A DNA stretch of 64,000 bases from NCBI RefSeq assembly GCF_011761345.1, contig NZ_JAASRY010000003.1, positions 372,001 to 436,000 of the forward strand, given 5' to 3'. A model generated the notes under the pieces. It was not told the origin of the DNA. It was given only the letters and a program-made list of their open reading frames with translations, and did not search any database. This document shows positions 1 through 8,153 of the stretch, one piece after another. The DNA comes from Thalassobacillus devorans. GTDB lineage: Bacteria > Bacillota > Bacilli > Bacillales > Halobacillaceae. The position numbers and the translations under genes are program-made. Within the stretch, counting starts at the first letter, position 1. Each line of letters starts with the position of its first letter.

Positions 1-1531
1 CAGTGGCAGACTCACTGTAAATAATATCGACTTTAGTATCGAGCAGCTCATCTTTTTCTGATATATCTTTCACTTGGAAGCCTAGACGTTCCAATTTCTT
101 GATTTCTGATTTACCTGTCTCAGAAAGTTCTCCTGTCGTGACAATCACACGTCTTCTCAAATCTCCATTTTCGCGGTCCAGCGAGGAACCGAGAACAGAT
201 TGGACAGTATCTTCTGCATTCTTGGGAGCAGGCGTTTCCGCTCCTGTTGCTAATTCAATTGCCTGATCCAGTTCAGCAAGCAGGTCGATGGTAGATTCCA
301 GACCGATGGATAAACGTATCAATTCTTCGGTTACACCTGTTTTCTCAAGGTCCTGGGCGCTTAGCTGCTGGTGTGTCGTAGAAGCAGGGTGGATGATCAA
401 TGACTTGGCATCGCCGACATTGGCAACATGTGACCACAAGTTAATGTTATCAATTACTTTCCGGCCGGCTTCTCGTCCGCCCTTGATACCAAATACGACA
501 ATAGAACCTGCACCATGGTTCAAGTACTTTTTGGCCAGGTGATGGGTTGGGTGGCTTTCCAGACCAGGATAGTTCACCCATTCGACTCCATCATGTTCCA
601 CTAGATGTTGTGCTACTTCACGCGCGTTTTGTGTGTGCTGCTTGATGCGAAGGTGGAGAGTTTCCAGACCTTGTAATAATAGGAATGCGTTTTGTGGGCT
701 TAGGCAAGCACCGATATCTCTAAGCAGCTGGACACGCAATTTGATGGCGAAAGCCAATGGACCGACATCATAGGCATAACGAAGTCCGTTGTAACTTTCA
801 TCAGGTTCCGTGAAGCCTGGGAACTTCCCGTTTGTCCAATTGAACCGGCCACTGTCTACTACTACGCCGCCGATGGTGGTGCCATGACCTCCAATCCATT
901 TAGTAGCCGAGTGAACGACGATATCTGCTCCCCAAGTTATTGGTTTGCAAATATATGGAGTAGCAAATGTGTTGTCGATAATGAGTGGAATGCCATTTTC
1001 GTGAGCGACATCTGCCACTGCTTCAATATCCAGCACATTCAAACTTGGGTTTCCAATGATTTCAGAAAAAACAGCTTTCGTATTTGGCGTAATAGCTTCT
1101 TTGATATTTTCCGGGTCAGTACTGTCTACGAAATTAACTGTAATACCATAACGCGGCAAAGTATGAGTGAATAAATTATACGTCCCACCATACAAGTTGG
1201 TGGACGCAACAATTTCATCACCGGCAGAAGCGATATTCAGAATAGCTAACGTAATGGCAGCCATTCCGGAAGAAGTAGCTACTGCAGCAGCACCATCTTC
1301 CAGCAAAGCAATTCGTTGCTCGAAAGCATCGACAGTCGGGTTCATTATCCGGGAATAAATGTTTCCTGGCTCAGCAAGACCAAACAGGTTTTTAGCGTGC
1401 TCCGTATCCCGGAATACATAGGAAGTAGTTTGATAGATTGGAACAGCACGGGATCCGGTCGAAGGATCGGCTTCCTGTCCTCCGTGCAATAATAATGTTT
1501 CCGGGTTGTATTGATTGAATGGTAGAGTCAT
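1..1531 (-). CDS. metY: O-acetylhomoserine sulfhydrylase with C-terminal extension (3' end outside window)
   Basis: PLP-dependent enzyme that makes homocysteine from O-acetylhomoserine and sulfide in methionine synthesis (cytosol). The ATG at 1531 follows a GGAGGA site. At least 510 codons are visible. Residues 1 to about 430 are a complete Cys/Met metabolism PLP domain: substrate/PLP loop SSGMAAI, and the Schiff-base lysine in HSATKWIGGHG near residue 208. The family normally ends soon after LLAELDQAIELA, but here the frame stays open for about 80 more residues: a Pro/Glu-rich linker and then a segment (RRRVIVTTGELSETGKS and on) with alternating beta/alpha character like a small Rossmann-type or CoA-binding domain. 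That added domain is seen; its identity is inference. Regulation is by the SAM riboswitch just upstream. The stop codon lies beyond the left edge. Confidence 0.93.
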   Translation of the reverse strand, partial: MTLPFNQYNPETLLLHGGQEADPSTGSRAVPIYQTTSYVFRDTEHAKNLFGLAEPGNIYSRIMNPTVDAFEQRIALLEDGAAAVATSSGMAAITLAILNIASAGDEIVASTNLYGGTYNLFTHTLPRYGITVNFVDSTDPENIKEAITPNTKAVFSEIIGNPSLNVLDIEAVADVAHENGIPLIIDNTFATPYICKPITWGADIVVHSATKWIGGHGTTIGGVVVDSGRFNWTNGKFPGFTEPDESYNGLRYAYDVGPLAFAIKLRVQLLRDIGACLSPQNAFLLLQGLETLHLRIKQHTQNAREVAQHLVEHDGVEWVNYPGLESHPTHHLAKKYLNHGAGSIVVFGIKGGREAGRKVIDNINLWSHVANVGDAKSLIIHPASTTHQQLSAQDLEKTGVTEELIRLSIGLESTIDLLAELDQAIELATGAETPAPKNAEDTVQSVLGSSLDRENGDLRRRVIVTTGELSETGKSEIKKLERLGFQVKDISEKDELLDTKVDIIYSESAT

Positions 1532-1622
1532 TAATATTCCTCCTTAAAAATTGTAAAAGATCGATTTAGGTAGCAAGGGATTCCACGCAGAATAAGTGGG
1601 GAAAGATTTTTGAAGGGAAAAC

Positions 1623-1650
1623 AAAAAGCCCTCTTCCTAAGAAGAGGGCG
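1623..1650 (-). terminator. S-box intrinsic terminator upstream of metY
   Basis: Read on the minus strand: GCCCTCTTC, short loop, GAAGAGGGC, then TTTTTGT. It lies between the S-box aptamer and metY and is the expression platform of the riboswitch. Confidence 0.92.
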
Positions 1651-1659
1651 TATATACGG

Positions 1660-1775
1660 TCCTCCTCTTATCTTTCAGATCCACAGATCTGTAGGAATTA
1701 GCACCTTTTCAAGCAATGCTTGATGGTTGCCGGGCATCGTCGGGCCTAGTCCCTCCGCCGCTCTCGATAAGAGAT
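1660..1775 (-). promoter_or_regulatory. SAM-I riboswitch (S box) aptamer for metY
   Basis: On the minus strand the leader contains the S-box hallmarks in order: TCTTATCGAGAGCGGCGGAG, GGGACTAGGCCCGA, GCCCGGCAACC, AAGGTGCTAATTCCT and the closing GATAAGAG arm that pairs with the start. A terminator hairpin follows at 1623-1650 before metY. In this family S-adenosylmethionine binding stabilises the aptamer and favours the terminator, so metY should be expressed when SAM is low. Confidence 0.96.
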
Positions 1776-1878
1776 TCGATTGGTTAATGCAATATTTATG
1801 CTTGCTACGTATTCTAGATGATTACAAATTTAAAGTCAAACAATTTTTTATTTTTAGGAAAGGTTATCTGTTATCTTA

Positions 1879-2376
1879 GTGCTGATTTAATATTAAAGCT
1901 CCCTTTAATTGAAGACTCAGTTTCGAGAGAAACTGCTTCCGTTACGGTGTTGAGTGCAAGAAGGTCCGGGAAATCACTCGCTTTCCATGGGCGTACGGTG
2001 AGCTTCCTTGGGCTTAACGCCCTGCGGGATCTCACCATGTACTATCCTCCCATTGGACTTTGAATAAGCTTCTTGAATAGACACCGCACGAAGAAAATGC
2101 GTAGCATTTTCGAGGAGTCTCGCAATTTCCCGGACCTCCTTACTTTTATGAGAGAAACGGAAACCTCCATATGCAGGCCTTCAACCAAAAGGAGAGTTAC
2201 TTTTAAAAACGTGCTTGTAACCATTGATTGTAGAAGATAGTTTCATCTAAACAGAGGTTCTTTTCTCCCAGCCGCCCCTGACACTTTTATGGTAAAGAAC
2301 CGTAGATATCTCGAAATCAAGTCTTCGACTATTCGGCCCTTTAATTGAATAGTTCCTTTTAGAAAATTAACAATAA
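1879..2376 (+). repeat. MITE-like palindromic intergenic element, copy 1
   Basis: Begins at an AAAGCTCCCTTTAATTGAAG end (A end, with CTCAGTTTCGAGA) and finishes with TATCTCGAAATCAAGTCTTC followed by CGGCCCTTTAATTGAATA (B end). The interior has the family core: cactcgctttcc, gagcttcctTgggct, cctgcgggatctcacc. The small reading frames inside run through these dyads and have no convincing ribosome binding site, so they are not called as genes. Five further copies occur in the window. Confidence 0.75.
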
Positions 2377-2512
2377 CAATCTCGTAAAATTAAATTTAGA
2401 ACGTTTTTCGACCAAGAAAGGCTGAATGGCGTTTTATAGAGCGGGCGATGTTTTGTTACATAGGTTAGTGGGAACAGGAGTATCAAGAACAAAAGATAGA
2501 GGAGTGGATGAC

Positions 2513-2710
2513 ATGAAAAAATATAGCGTAGAACCTAACAAAGATGTAACAGGCTGGTTTGTAAAAATTGAGGATATAGCTCCGACAGATTTATATGATG
2601 AAAAATCAGTAGCCATTGAAAAAGCGGAAGAGCTGGCAAAAGAAAATAAACCAAGCAAAGTATCGATCCAGGATGAAAATAAAGAAGTAATTGAAGAAAG
2701 AACCTTTTAA
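2513..2710 (+). CDS. DUF2188 family small protein
   Basis: 65 residues, acidic and lysine-rich. Start chosen at the ATG at 2513 because GAGGAGTGG stands 5-8 bases upstream; a longer frame from 2426 has no ribosome binding site and crosses low-complexity leader sequence. The pattern KYSVEPNK..GWFVKIE...YDEKSVAIEKAEELAKENKPSKVSIQDENKEVIEERTF matches the compact fold of DUF2188 proteins (an aromatic beta hairpin, then a helix starting at an Ala-rich AIEKAEELAK stretch, then a final strand ending in an aromatic residue). The biochemical role of the family is unknown. It is monocistronic, with a terminator right after it. Confidence 0.8.
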   Translation: MKKYSVEPNKDVTGWFVKIEDIAPTDLYDEKSVAIEKAEELAKENKPSKVSIQDENKEVIEERTF

Positions 2711-2737
2711 CAATCAAGTTACTTCATACATGTAAAC

Positions 2738-2773
2738 AAGCTCAGAGTCTCTATTTGGCTCTGGGCTTTATTT
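2738..2773 (+). terminator. Terminator after the DUF2188 gene
   Basis: AAGCTCAGAG, loop, CTCTGGGCTTTATTT; nine-pair stem with a T-rich tail, 27 bases after the stop codon. Confidence 0.8.
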
Positions 2774-2894
2774 ATGTATATTTCTTTTCTGGGGCGGTTT
2801 GGTTAATTATCTCTTATAATCAGGATTTTTCCTTGGCGGGTTTCGTGTAATCGGCTAACCTTAAGTAAGAGAAAATCGGTAAAGGCGGGATTAC

Positions 2895-4115
2895 ATGAAG
2901 CGAGCAGATTATGATGTCATTATTGTGGGGGCAAGAGCGGCCGGAGCAAGCCTCGGAATTTTATTAGGCCGGCAAGGTAAAAAGGTGCTGCTGATTGATA
3001 AAGCAGCATTTCCGAGTGATACGCTGTCTACACACCACCTTTCACACCTGAATTATTTAAAACAATTAGGTGTGCTGGAGGAGATTGAAAAAGGTGGACT
3101 GAGAAAAATCACAAGAATGCGGACTTATATTGGAGACAGCTTGATGGAAGGACCCCGCCAGTCATATACCATGGCTCCGAGACGGGATTTTTTAGACTAT
3201 ACATTACTTAAGCACGCGCTTGAATACCCTCAGATAGAAGTGTTGGAAAAAACACGAGTGGACGGACTAGTCTGGGACTCAGACCGGGTTTTTGGAGTAG
3301 ATGTTGTACATAACAATGGCGAACGGAGTAAAATTTACGGGGAGCTTGTCGTGGGAGCAGATGGAATGCGTTCCCGAGTAGCCGAATGGGTTCAAGCGGA
3401 AAAGTATAACGATTTACCTGCCCTTAGACCGGTGTTTTATGGATATTATGAAGGTGTACATCCATTGGAGGAGCCTGCCACCGAAATTTTTCTCCAGGAT
3501 GGCAGGATTGGCTTTTTGTTTCCGATGGAGCCAGGGAGGGATTGTCTCGGGTTAGAAATTCACCCGGAAGAATTCAAAGATTTTACTAGAAACCCTCAAC
3601 CAATGTTTGAACATTATTATAGCCAGTTTTACCGCATGGATATAAGGTTGAAGCAAGCGAAGCTTCAAGGAAGAATAACAGGCGGTGCCGGAGTGGAGAA
3701 CTTTTTTCGGACGCCCTATGGAAAAGGCTGGGCATTGATCGGGGATGCGGCACATAGCAAGGATCCGAGCACTGGTCTTGGTATAAATGATGCTTTCCTG
3801 CAATCTTTTCTGCTTGCGGAAGCGATTGACCAATACAGTAAGGGAGCAGACTGGAAACAATCGATGGAGCGATTCCAGCAGCAGCGGGACATGCAGTTAA
3901 TGCCCGCCTATCAATTGACACTTGATTACATACAATCTGTTCGTCCATGGTCAGAAAAAGAAAGGACATTTATTAATACAATAGCCGCCAATCCTATTGT
4001 ATGGAACAAATTAACTCCGCATTTACCGGAGCTGCTGGAACATCATACAAAAGACAGTCCTTTATTATGGAAGGCGGTTAAACAAGAAGCAGAAAGCCTG
4101 ATGAAAGGGGTATAA
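2895..4115 (+). CDS. FAD-dependent oxidoreductase of the geranylgeranyl reductase / PHBH-like group
   Basis: 406 residues. N-terminal FAD-binding Rossmann fold: VIIVGARAAGASLGILLGR at residues 7-25 (a GxGxxG variant, GARAAG), then LLIDKAAFP with the ribose-binding acidic residue region. A second FAD motif, VVGADGMRSRV, lies near residue 152, and the GD motif ALIGDAAHSKDPSTGLGIND is near residue 277. These are the signatures of group A flavoprotein monooxygenases and geranylgeranyl reductase-like proteins; the substrate cannot be told. The ATG at 2895 follows AAGGCGGG. It stands alone between a terminator-ended small gene and an unrelated hypothetical. No membrane segment is seen. Confidence 0.85.
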   Translation: MKRADYDVIIVGARAAGASLGILLGRQGKKVLLIDKAAFPSDTLSTHHLSHLNYLKQLGVLEEIEKGGLRKITRMRTYIGDSLMEGPRQSYTMAPRRDFLDYTLLKHALEYPQIEVLEKTRVDGLVWDSDRVFGVDVVHNNGERSKIYGELVVGADGMRSRVAEWVQAEKYNDLPALRPVFYGYYEGVHPLEEPATEIFLQDGRIGFLFPMEPGRDCLGLEIHPEEFKDFTRNPQPMFEHYYSQFYRMDIRLKQAKLQGRITGGAGVENFFRTPYGKGWALIGDAAHSKDPSTGLGINDAFLQSFLLAEAIDQYSKGADWKQSMERFQQQRDMQLMPAYQLTLDYIQSVRPWSEKERTFINTIAANPIVWNKLTPHLPELLEHHTKDSPLLWKAVKQEAESLMKGV

Positions 4116-4260
4116 GCTTTACTTTAATATCTTGTTGGAAACCACGGAACGATATTAAGAATAAATGGAAGGATCACTTGGAGGGTGGTCCTTCTTTTAG
4201 CTGGAAATAATGTTAAAATGAAGATAGGCAGTAACATAGCGAAGGGGAGGAAGGTCAACT

Positions 4261-4713
4261 TTGTGGACAAAGGCAGGAGCTTACGAAAAATTACAGGAGA
4301 TCTATACAGATCAAGTCATGCAGGAAGAAAAACGGCGTGTATTTCAACAAGTGTACAGTCATTTACTCGCTCATCTGGATGATTTACAGGCCAGGAATGG
4401 ATTGAAAGAGGATGTCGAAAAGCAATTGAAGTTATTTAAGGAGTACACATTCATGCCTGGAGATAATCTGTTCCAATCGATGCGATATATTTTCTTGATT
4501 GCCCGGGGAGAACGGGTAGAGGACAGGCAGTTGACCCAGGAGCATGTCCAGCGGGTGTACCGGGCATTGTTCAAGCCAGCTGGTTTAAAAACACCGCAGA
4601 TTCCTGATTCCTTCTGGCACACCCCGCTCGGTGTCGCATGTCTTGTAGCTGAAAAAGGGGTAGAGAAGGCTTATCCCATCTTAGATGAAGTTGTCGAGTC
4701 CGAGCAGCCATAG
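4261..4713 (+). CDS. Hypothetical protein, mostly helical
   Basis: 150 residues, starting with TTG at 4261, 8 bases after a strong GGGGAGGAAGG site; no ATG lies in a better position. I do not recognise the family. The protein looks soluble and alpha-helical, with amphipathic stretches (YEKLQEIYTDQVMQEEKRRV, VYSHLLAHLDDLQ) and a conserved-looking aromatic/Pro segment near residue 117 (PDSFWHTPLGVACL). No signal peptide, membrane span or metal motif. It converges on the PH-domain gene, with a shared terminator between them. Confidence 0.7.
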   Translation: MWTKAGAYEKLQEIYTDQVMQEEKRRVFQQVYSHLLAHLDDLQARNGLKEDVEKQLKLFKEYTFMPGDNLFQSMRYIFLIARGERVEDRQLTQEHVQRVYRALFKPAGLKTPQIPDSFWHTPLGVACLVAEKGVEKAYPILDEVVESEQP

Positions 4714-4743
4714 AAAAAGCACAGGAGCCATCCTGTGCTTTTT
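4714..4743. terminator. Bidirectional terminator between convergent genes
   Basis: AAAAAGCACAGGA, GCCA loop, TCCTGTGCTTTTT: runs of A and T on both sides allow it to serve both strands. Confidence 0.88.
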
Positions 4744-5119
4744 ACTGGGTGACATATTCAGCAATCGCCCGCTGGATATCATAAATACTTTTATCTTTGC
4801 GGAACTGCTTATAGATCGGTTCTGATGCACCAGAAAGCCAGATTTTCAGTTCAGCATCCAAATCAAACGTTCCGGCGGTTTCCACGCTGAAGTGGGTGAT
4901 CGACTTATAAGGTACAGAGTGAAACTCGATTTTCTTACCGGTCATCCCCTGTTTATCTACCATGATCATTCGTTTATCAGTGAAAATCATCATATCACGA
5001 AGGATTCTATATGCCTTTTCAATCCGTTCGTTTGAAGTAATGACTTTTTCTAGTTGTTTTTCTACATCTTTCAAATCAACCTCAGAGGCGTTCCCCATCA
5101 ATCCATCTAATAGACCCAT
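4742..5119 (-). CDS. Bacterial PH-domain protein (bPH_1, formerly DUF1696)
   Basis: 125 residues, the usual length for the family (compare B. subtilis YvbH/YozO-type proteins). Key pattern: EKAYRILRDMMIFTDKRMIMVDKQGMTGKK near residues 34-63, followed by the IEFHSVPYKSITHFSVETAG strand-turn region and a C-terminal amphipathic helix. A good ribosome binding site (AAAGGTGGAAT) precedes the ATG. The family is cytosolic and oligomeric in known structures, but its cellular role is not settled. Single gene. Confidence 0.88.
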   Translation of the reverse strand: MGLLDGLMGNASEVDLKDVEKQLEKVITSNERIEKAYRILRDMMIFTDKRMIMVDKQGMTGKKIEFHSVPYKSITHFSVETAGTFDLDAELKIWLSGASEPIYKQFRKDKSIYDIQRAIAEYVTQ

Positions 5120-5190
5120 TCTTATTCCACCTTTCCTCGGTTCTTATCTTCATCATACCATAAGTGAAGTGTTGCCTTTAACCAGTGGGC

Positions 5191-6090
5191 CTAGGCGGCC
5201 TGGTCATATCGCCGCAGTCGTTTCACTCTGGCATACGTATAAATTAATAAACCCGACCAGATGAATAAAAATGACACCAGATGAACGTGTGTAAATGGCT
5301 CCTTGTATAGAAATACACCAATGACCAGCATGATGGTAGGGGCAATATATTGCAAAAAGCCAACCATGGATAACGGAATCCGTTTTGCCCCGGCAGCAAA
5401 TAACAGCAGTGGAATGGCTGTGGCCACACCGGCTCCGAATAATAATAACGATGTGACGGACAGCCATTCGATGTTCGCCCAATTTTCTTGCGGCAGGCTC
5501 AGCAAGTAGATGGCAGCAATCGGTGTCATGATCAATGTTTCAATTGTCAAACCGAACATGGCATTTAGATCGACTGTCTTTTTCAAAAGACCATAAATCC
5601 CGAAACTGAACGCCAGCATCAATGCGAGCCATGGCACAGAACCAAAGTTGAAGGTCATATAAGCTACACCGGCAGCTGCCAGTATAAATGCCAGCCATTG
5701 CGGCCGGTTGAAAGTTTCCTTGAAAAAAATCATACCAAGTAAAATACTCACCAGAGGGTTGATATAATACCCCAGACTGGCTTCCACCACATGATCGTTG
5801 TTTACAGCCCATATGTATGTCAGCCAATTGATGCTGATGGCAATGGAAGCGAATGTGATACCGAGAGCGCTTTTTTTGTTTTTCCATGTTCTTTTAATTT
5901 CTGATTGAAAAACTTTCCATTTTCTTAATATCAAGATAACCCCGATCATAAATACGAAAGACCAGACAATACGATGGCCGAGAATCGCAATAGGGGACAC
6001 CTCTTGCACCAGCTTCCAGTATATCGGAAGGAATCCCCACAACACGTAAGCCCCGCCTGTATAGATAACTCCTAATTTATTATTATCCAA
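5191..6090 (-). CDS. rarD: RarD family EamA transporter
   Basis: 299 residues with ten hydrophobic segments. The N-terminus GVIYTGGAYVLWGFLPIYWKL and the following AILGHRIVWSFVFM are diagnostic of RarD within the drug/metabolite transporter superfamily; further matches are INWLTYIWAVNNDHVVEASLGYYINPL and the C-terminal LLFAAGAKRIPLSMVGFLQYIAPT. RarD was named for a chloramphenicol-sensitive phenotype, but its physiological substrate is unclear. It is an integral membrane protein. Monocistronic; the upstream region carries a repeat array. Confidence 0.92.
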   Translation of the reverse strand: MDNNKLGVIYTGGAYVLWGFLPIYWKLVQEVSPIAILGHRIVWSFVFMIGVILILRKWKVFQSEIKRTWKNKKSALGITFASIAISINWLTYIWAVNNDHVVEASLGYYINPLVSILLGMIFFKETFNRPQWLAFILAAAGVAYMTFNFGSVPWLALMLAFSFGIYGLLKKTVDLNAMFGLTIETLIMTPIAAIYLLSLPQENWANIEWLSVTSLLLFGAGVATAIPLLLFAAGAKRIPLSMVGFLQYIAPTIMLVIGVFLYKEPFTHVHLVSFLFIWSGLLIYTYARVKRLRRYDQAA

Positions 6091-6184
6091 TTCTTCCTAT
6101 CCCCTTTGCAAGCTTCTCATTATCTTTCCACTATAAGGTAATTTATCATGGTAAAGCAATAGGGTTTTTATGGGATGAGTACCG

Positions 6185-6350
6185 GGTAAGAGGATGCTCA
6201 TATACTTGAAAAAATTCTCATAAATTCACCATAGTGTCTCTCAAATACTTCCTAACATCTCTCTTTTCTTCAAATTTGTCACTCATAATTTCGATTCTGT
6301 CTCTCTTAAGTCAGGCATTGTCTATTTTACGTGTGTTTTGTCTCTAATAC
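6185..6350 (-). repeat. Degenerate array of about eight GAGAGACA units, roughly 21 bp period
   Basis: On the minus strand the motif recurs as TTAGAGACA, AATAGACA, AGAGAGACA, ATGAGTGACA, AGAGAGATG, TTGAGAGACA, ATGAGAA and ATGAGCA, each start 20-23 bases from the last, separated by AT-rich 10-12 base spacers. The array fills the gap between the terminator of yhfW and the start of rarD. A second array of the same unit is at 36101-36245. I do not recognise a described element with this structure. Confidence 0.6.
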
Positions 6351-6355
6351 GTCCA

Positions 6356-6398
6356 CAAAACAAAAGCCAGAACCCTGTTTCAACACAGGGTTCTGGCT
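6356..6398 (-). terminator. Terminator after yhfW
   Basis: Minus strand: AGCCAGAACCCTGT, GTTGAA loop region, ACAGGGTTCTGGCT, then TTTGTTTTG; a 14-pair stem just beyond the yhfW stop codon. Confidence 0.9.
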
Positions 6399-6406
6399 TG
6401 CTGCTC

Positions 6407-7984
6407 TTACACTGGCTCTGGCATGTCTTTTTCCGGATGCTCGTTTGCCTGATCATCTTTTTCCATGGCTATGCGCTTCAATGGTTGTTTAGCAGGACCT
6501 TCCATTACTTCTCCTTCGATGGAGAAGCGGGAACCGTGACATGGGCAGTCCCAGCTATGCTCGCCGCTATTCCATTCCACTTCACATCCCATATGGGTAC
6601 ATTTGGTATCGACTAGGTAGACCTGGCCATCTTCATCCTTATAGGCACCTGCACGCTGGTCGTTATATTGTATTACTCCGCCTTCCCCTTTTTTCAGTGC
6701 TTCATGGCTAAAGCCTACACGCTCTGCTTTACCTTCGAGAAGATGACTGGCTACGGTGAGGTTATTCGAAAAGAATTTCTTCAAACTTGGGTCAGCCTGG
6801 AAACGGGATGGACTGAATAAATGTGCATAAGGATTTTTCTTACCCGTTAACTGATCCCGCAACATCAATGCTGCAGCGGTTCCTGAAGTCATTCCCCATT
6901 TTTTATAACCAGTAGCTATATAAATATTTTCTTTGTTCCGGGTGATTTGGCCAATGTATGGCACTTTATCTAAGGTATAAAGGTCTTGTGCTGACCATTG
7001 GAACAGTTTTTCTTTAATTCCAAAGGTCTCGGCTGCAAACTCTTCAAGCGCACGGTAATGGAAGTCCGTATCGACTCCCTCGCCGGTACGATGGCTTTCT
7101 CCGCCAATTAATAATACATTTTTCCCCTTATAATGTGCCTTGCGGACGGAGCGTACAGGCTGGTCGACCGATAAATACATCCCGCCTGCAAATTCCTGTT
7201 CAGGCTCGATGGCTACCACATAAGAACGTTCTGCATACATACGTGCAAAATAAAAACCAGTCCCGTCATAAAAAGGGAAGTGAGAACAGGAAACGATATG
7301 ATCACAAGAGATACGGTTACCATTCTTAGTAACGACCCGTAATTCCGGATCATTTTCGACATCGACAGCTACTGTTTGTTCATACACACGGCCGCCAAGC
7401 TTTATGAATTCATCCAGCAAAAAGCTCAAGTACTTTAAGGGGTGGAAGTGCGATTGATCTTTCATATAAAGAGCTTTTTGGACATCTGTATCATAAGGAA
7501 CGTCATTGGTATATTCACAAGGAATTCCGAGTTTTTGATAAGCATTATATTCGTTTTCTAGTTTTCTTGTGTATTGGTCTGTTGTCGAATAAATACAGGC
7601 ATCTTCGTTATGGAGGTTGCAATCAATCTGGTTTTGTTCCACCGTACCCCGGATGAAACGAAGAGCATCATCATTAGCTTTGAAATAAGCCTGGGCACCT
7701 TCTTTACCAAAGTGCTGCAACAGCTCATGATAAATCAGGCCATGCTGGGCGGTAACCTTAGCGGTCGTATGTCCGGTCGTCCCATTCAGCAGCTCATCAG
7801 CCTCAAGAAGAACGACGTCCTGCCCTTCTTTAGCCAGCAGGTAAGCGGTAGTGATACCGGTAATTCCACCGCCTACGATCACTGTCTCAGCAGTCGTATT
7901 CTCTTTAAGAGAGGCGAACTGCTTTATTTTTATATCTTTCCGCCATATTGGTTCAGGTTGTTCCCATTTTCTCATTTCTTTCAT
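6407..7984 (-). CDS. yhfW: FAD-dependent oxidoreductase with C-terminal Rieske [2Fe-2S] domain
   Basis: 525 residues, matching the two-domain B. subtilis YhfW. N-terminal DAO-type FAD domain: TVIVGGGITGITTAYLLAK near residue 34 (GxGxxG) and VVLLEADEL for ribose binding. C-terminal Rieske centre near residues 460-485: CTHMGC followed by CPCHGSRF (Cys-X-His and Cys-X2-His ligands, all present). The start at 7984 is preferred over 8008 because AGGAGG stands 7 bases upstream of this ATG and lies inside the longer frame. Probably a cytosolic redox enzyme that passes electrons between flavin and cluster; the substrate is unknown. Single gene. Confidence 0.93.
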   Translation of the reverse strand: MKEMRKWEQPEPIWRKDIKIKQFASLKENTTAETVIVGGGITGITTAYLLAKEGQDVVLLEADELLNGTTGHTTAKVTAQHGLIYHELLQHFGKEGAQAYFKANDDALRFIRGTVEQNQIDCNLHNEDACIYSTTDQYTRKLENEYNAYQKLGIPCEYTNDVPYDTDVQKALYMKDQSHFHPLKYLSFLLDEFIKLGGRVYEQTVAVDVENDPELRVVTKNGNRISCDHIVSCSHFPFYDGTGFYFARMYAERSYVVAIEPEQEFAGGMYLSVDQPVRSVRKAHYKGKNVLLIGGESHRTGEGVDTDFHYRALEEFAAETFGIKEKLFQWSAQDLYTLDKVPYIGQITRNKENIYIATGYKKWGMTSGTAAALMLRDQLTGKKNPYAHLFSPSRFQADPSLKKFFSNNLTVASHLLEGKAERVGFSHEALKKGEGGVIQYNDQRAGAYKDEDGQVYLVDTKCTHMGCEVEWNSGEHSWDCPCHGSRFSIEGEVMEGPAKQPLKRIAMEKDDQANEHPEKDMPEPV

Positions 7985-8153
7985 AAGAAATCCTCCTAAT
8001 GATTTCATTTCTATTTAGGTTTACCAACTGTTTATTTTTCATGTGAAAAGGAACGATAGAAAACAAATACTTACTTGAAAACGCTTTCAAAATAAGGGGT
8101 TTTCACATATCATAAGGAAAGAGGGAGATTTTTGAAAAAGGGGAGAAGTTAGA

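Noticed and set aside
6185-6350. The GAGAGACA array, considered as CRISPR or as a plasmid iteron region.
   Set aside because: Unit and spacer are too short and too degenerate for CRISPR, and no replication gene is near.
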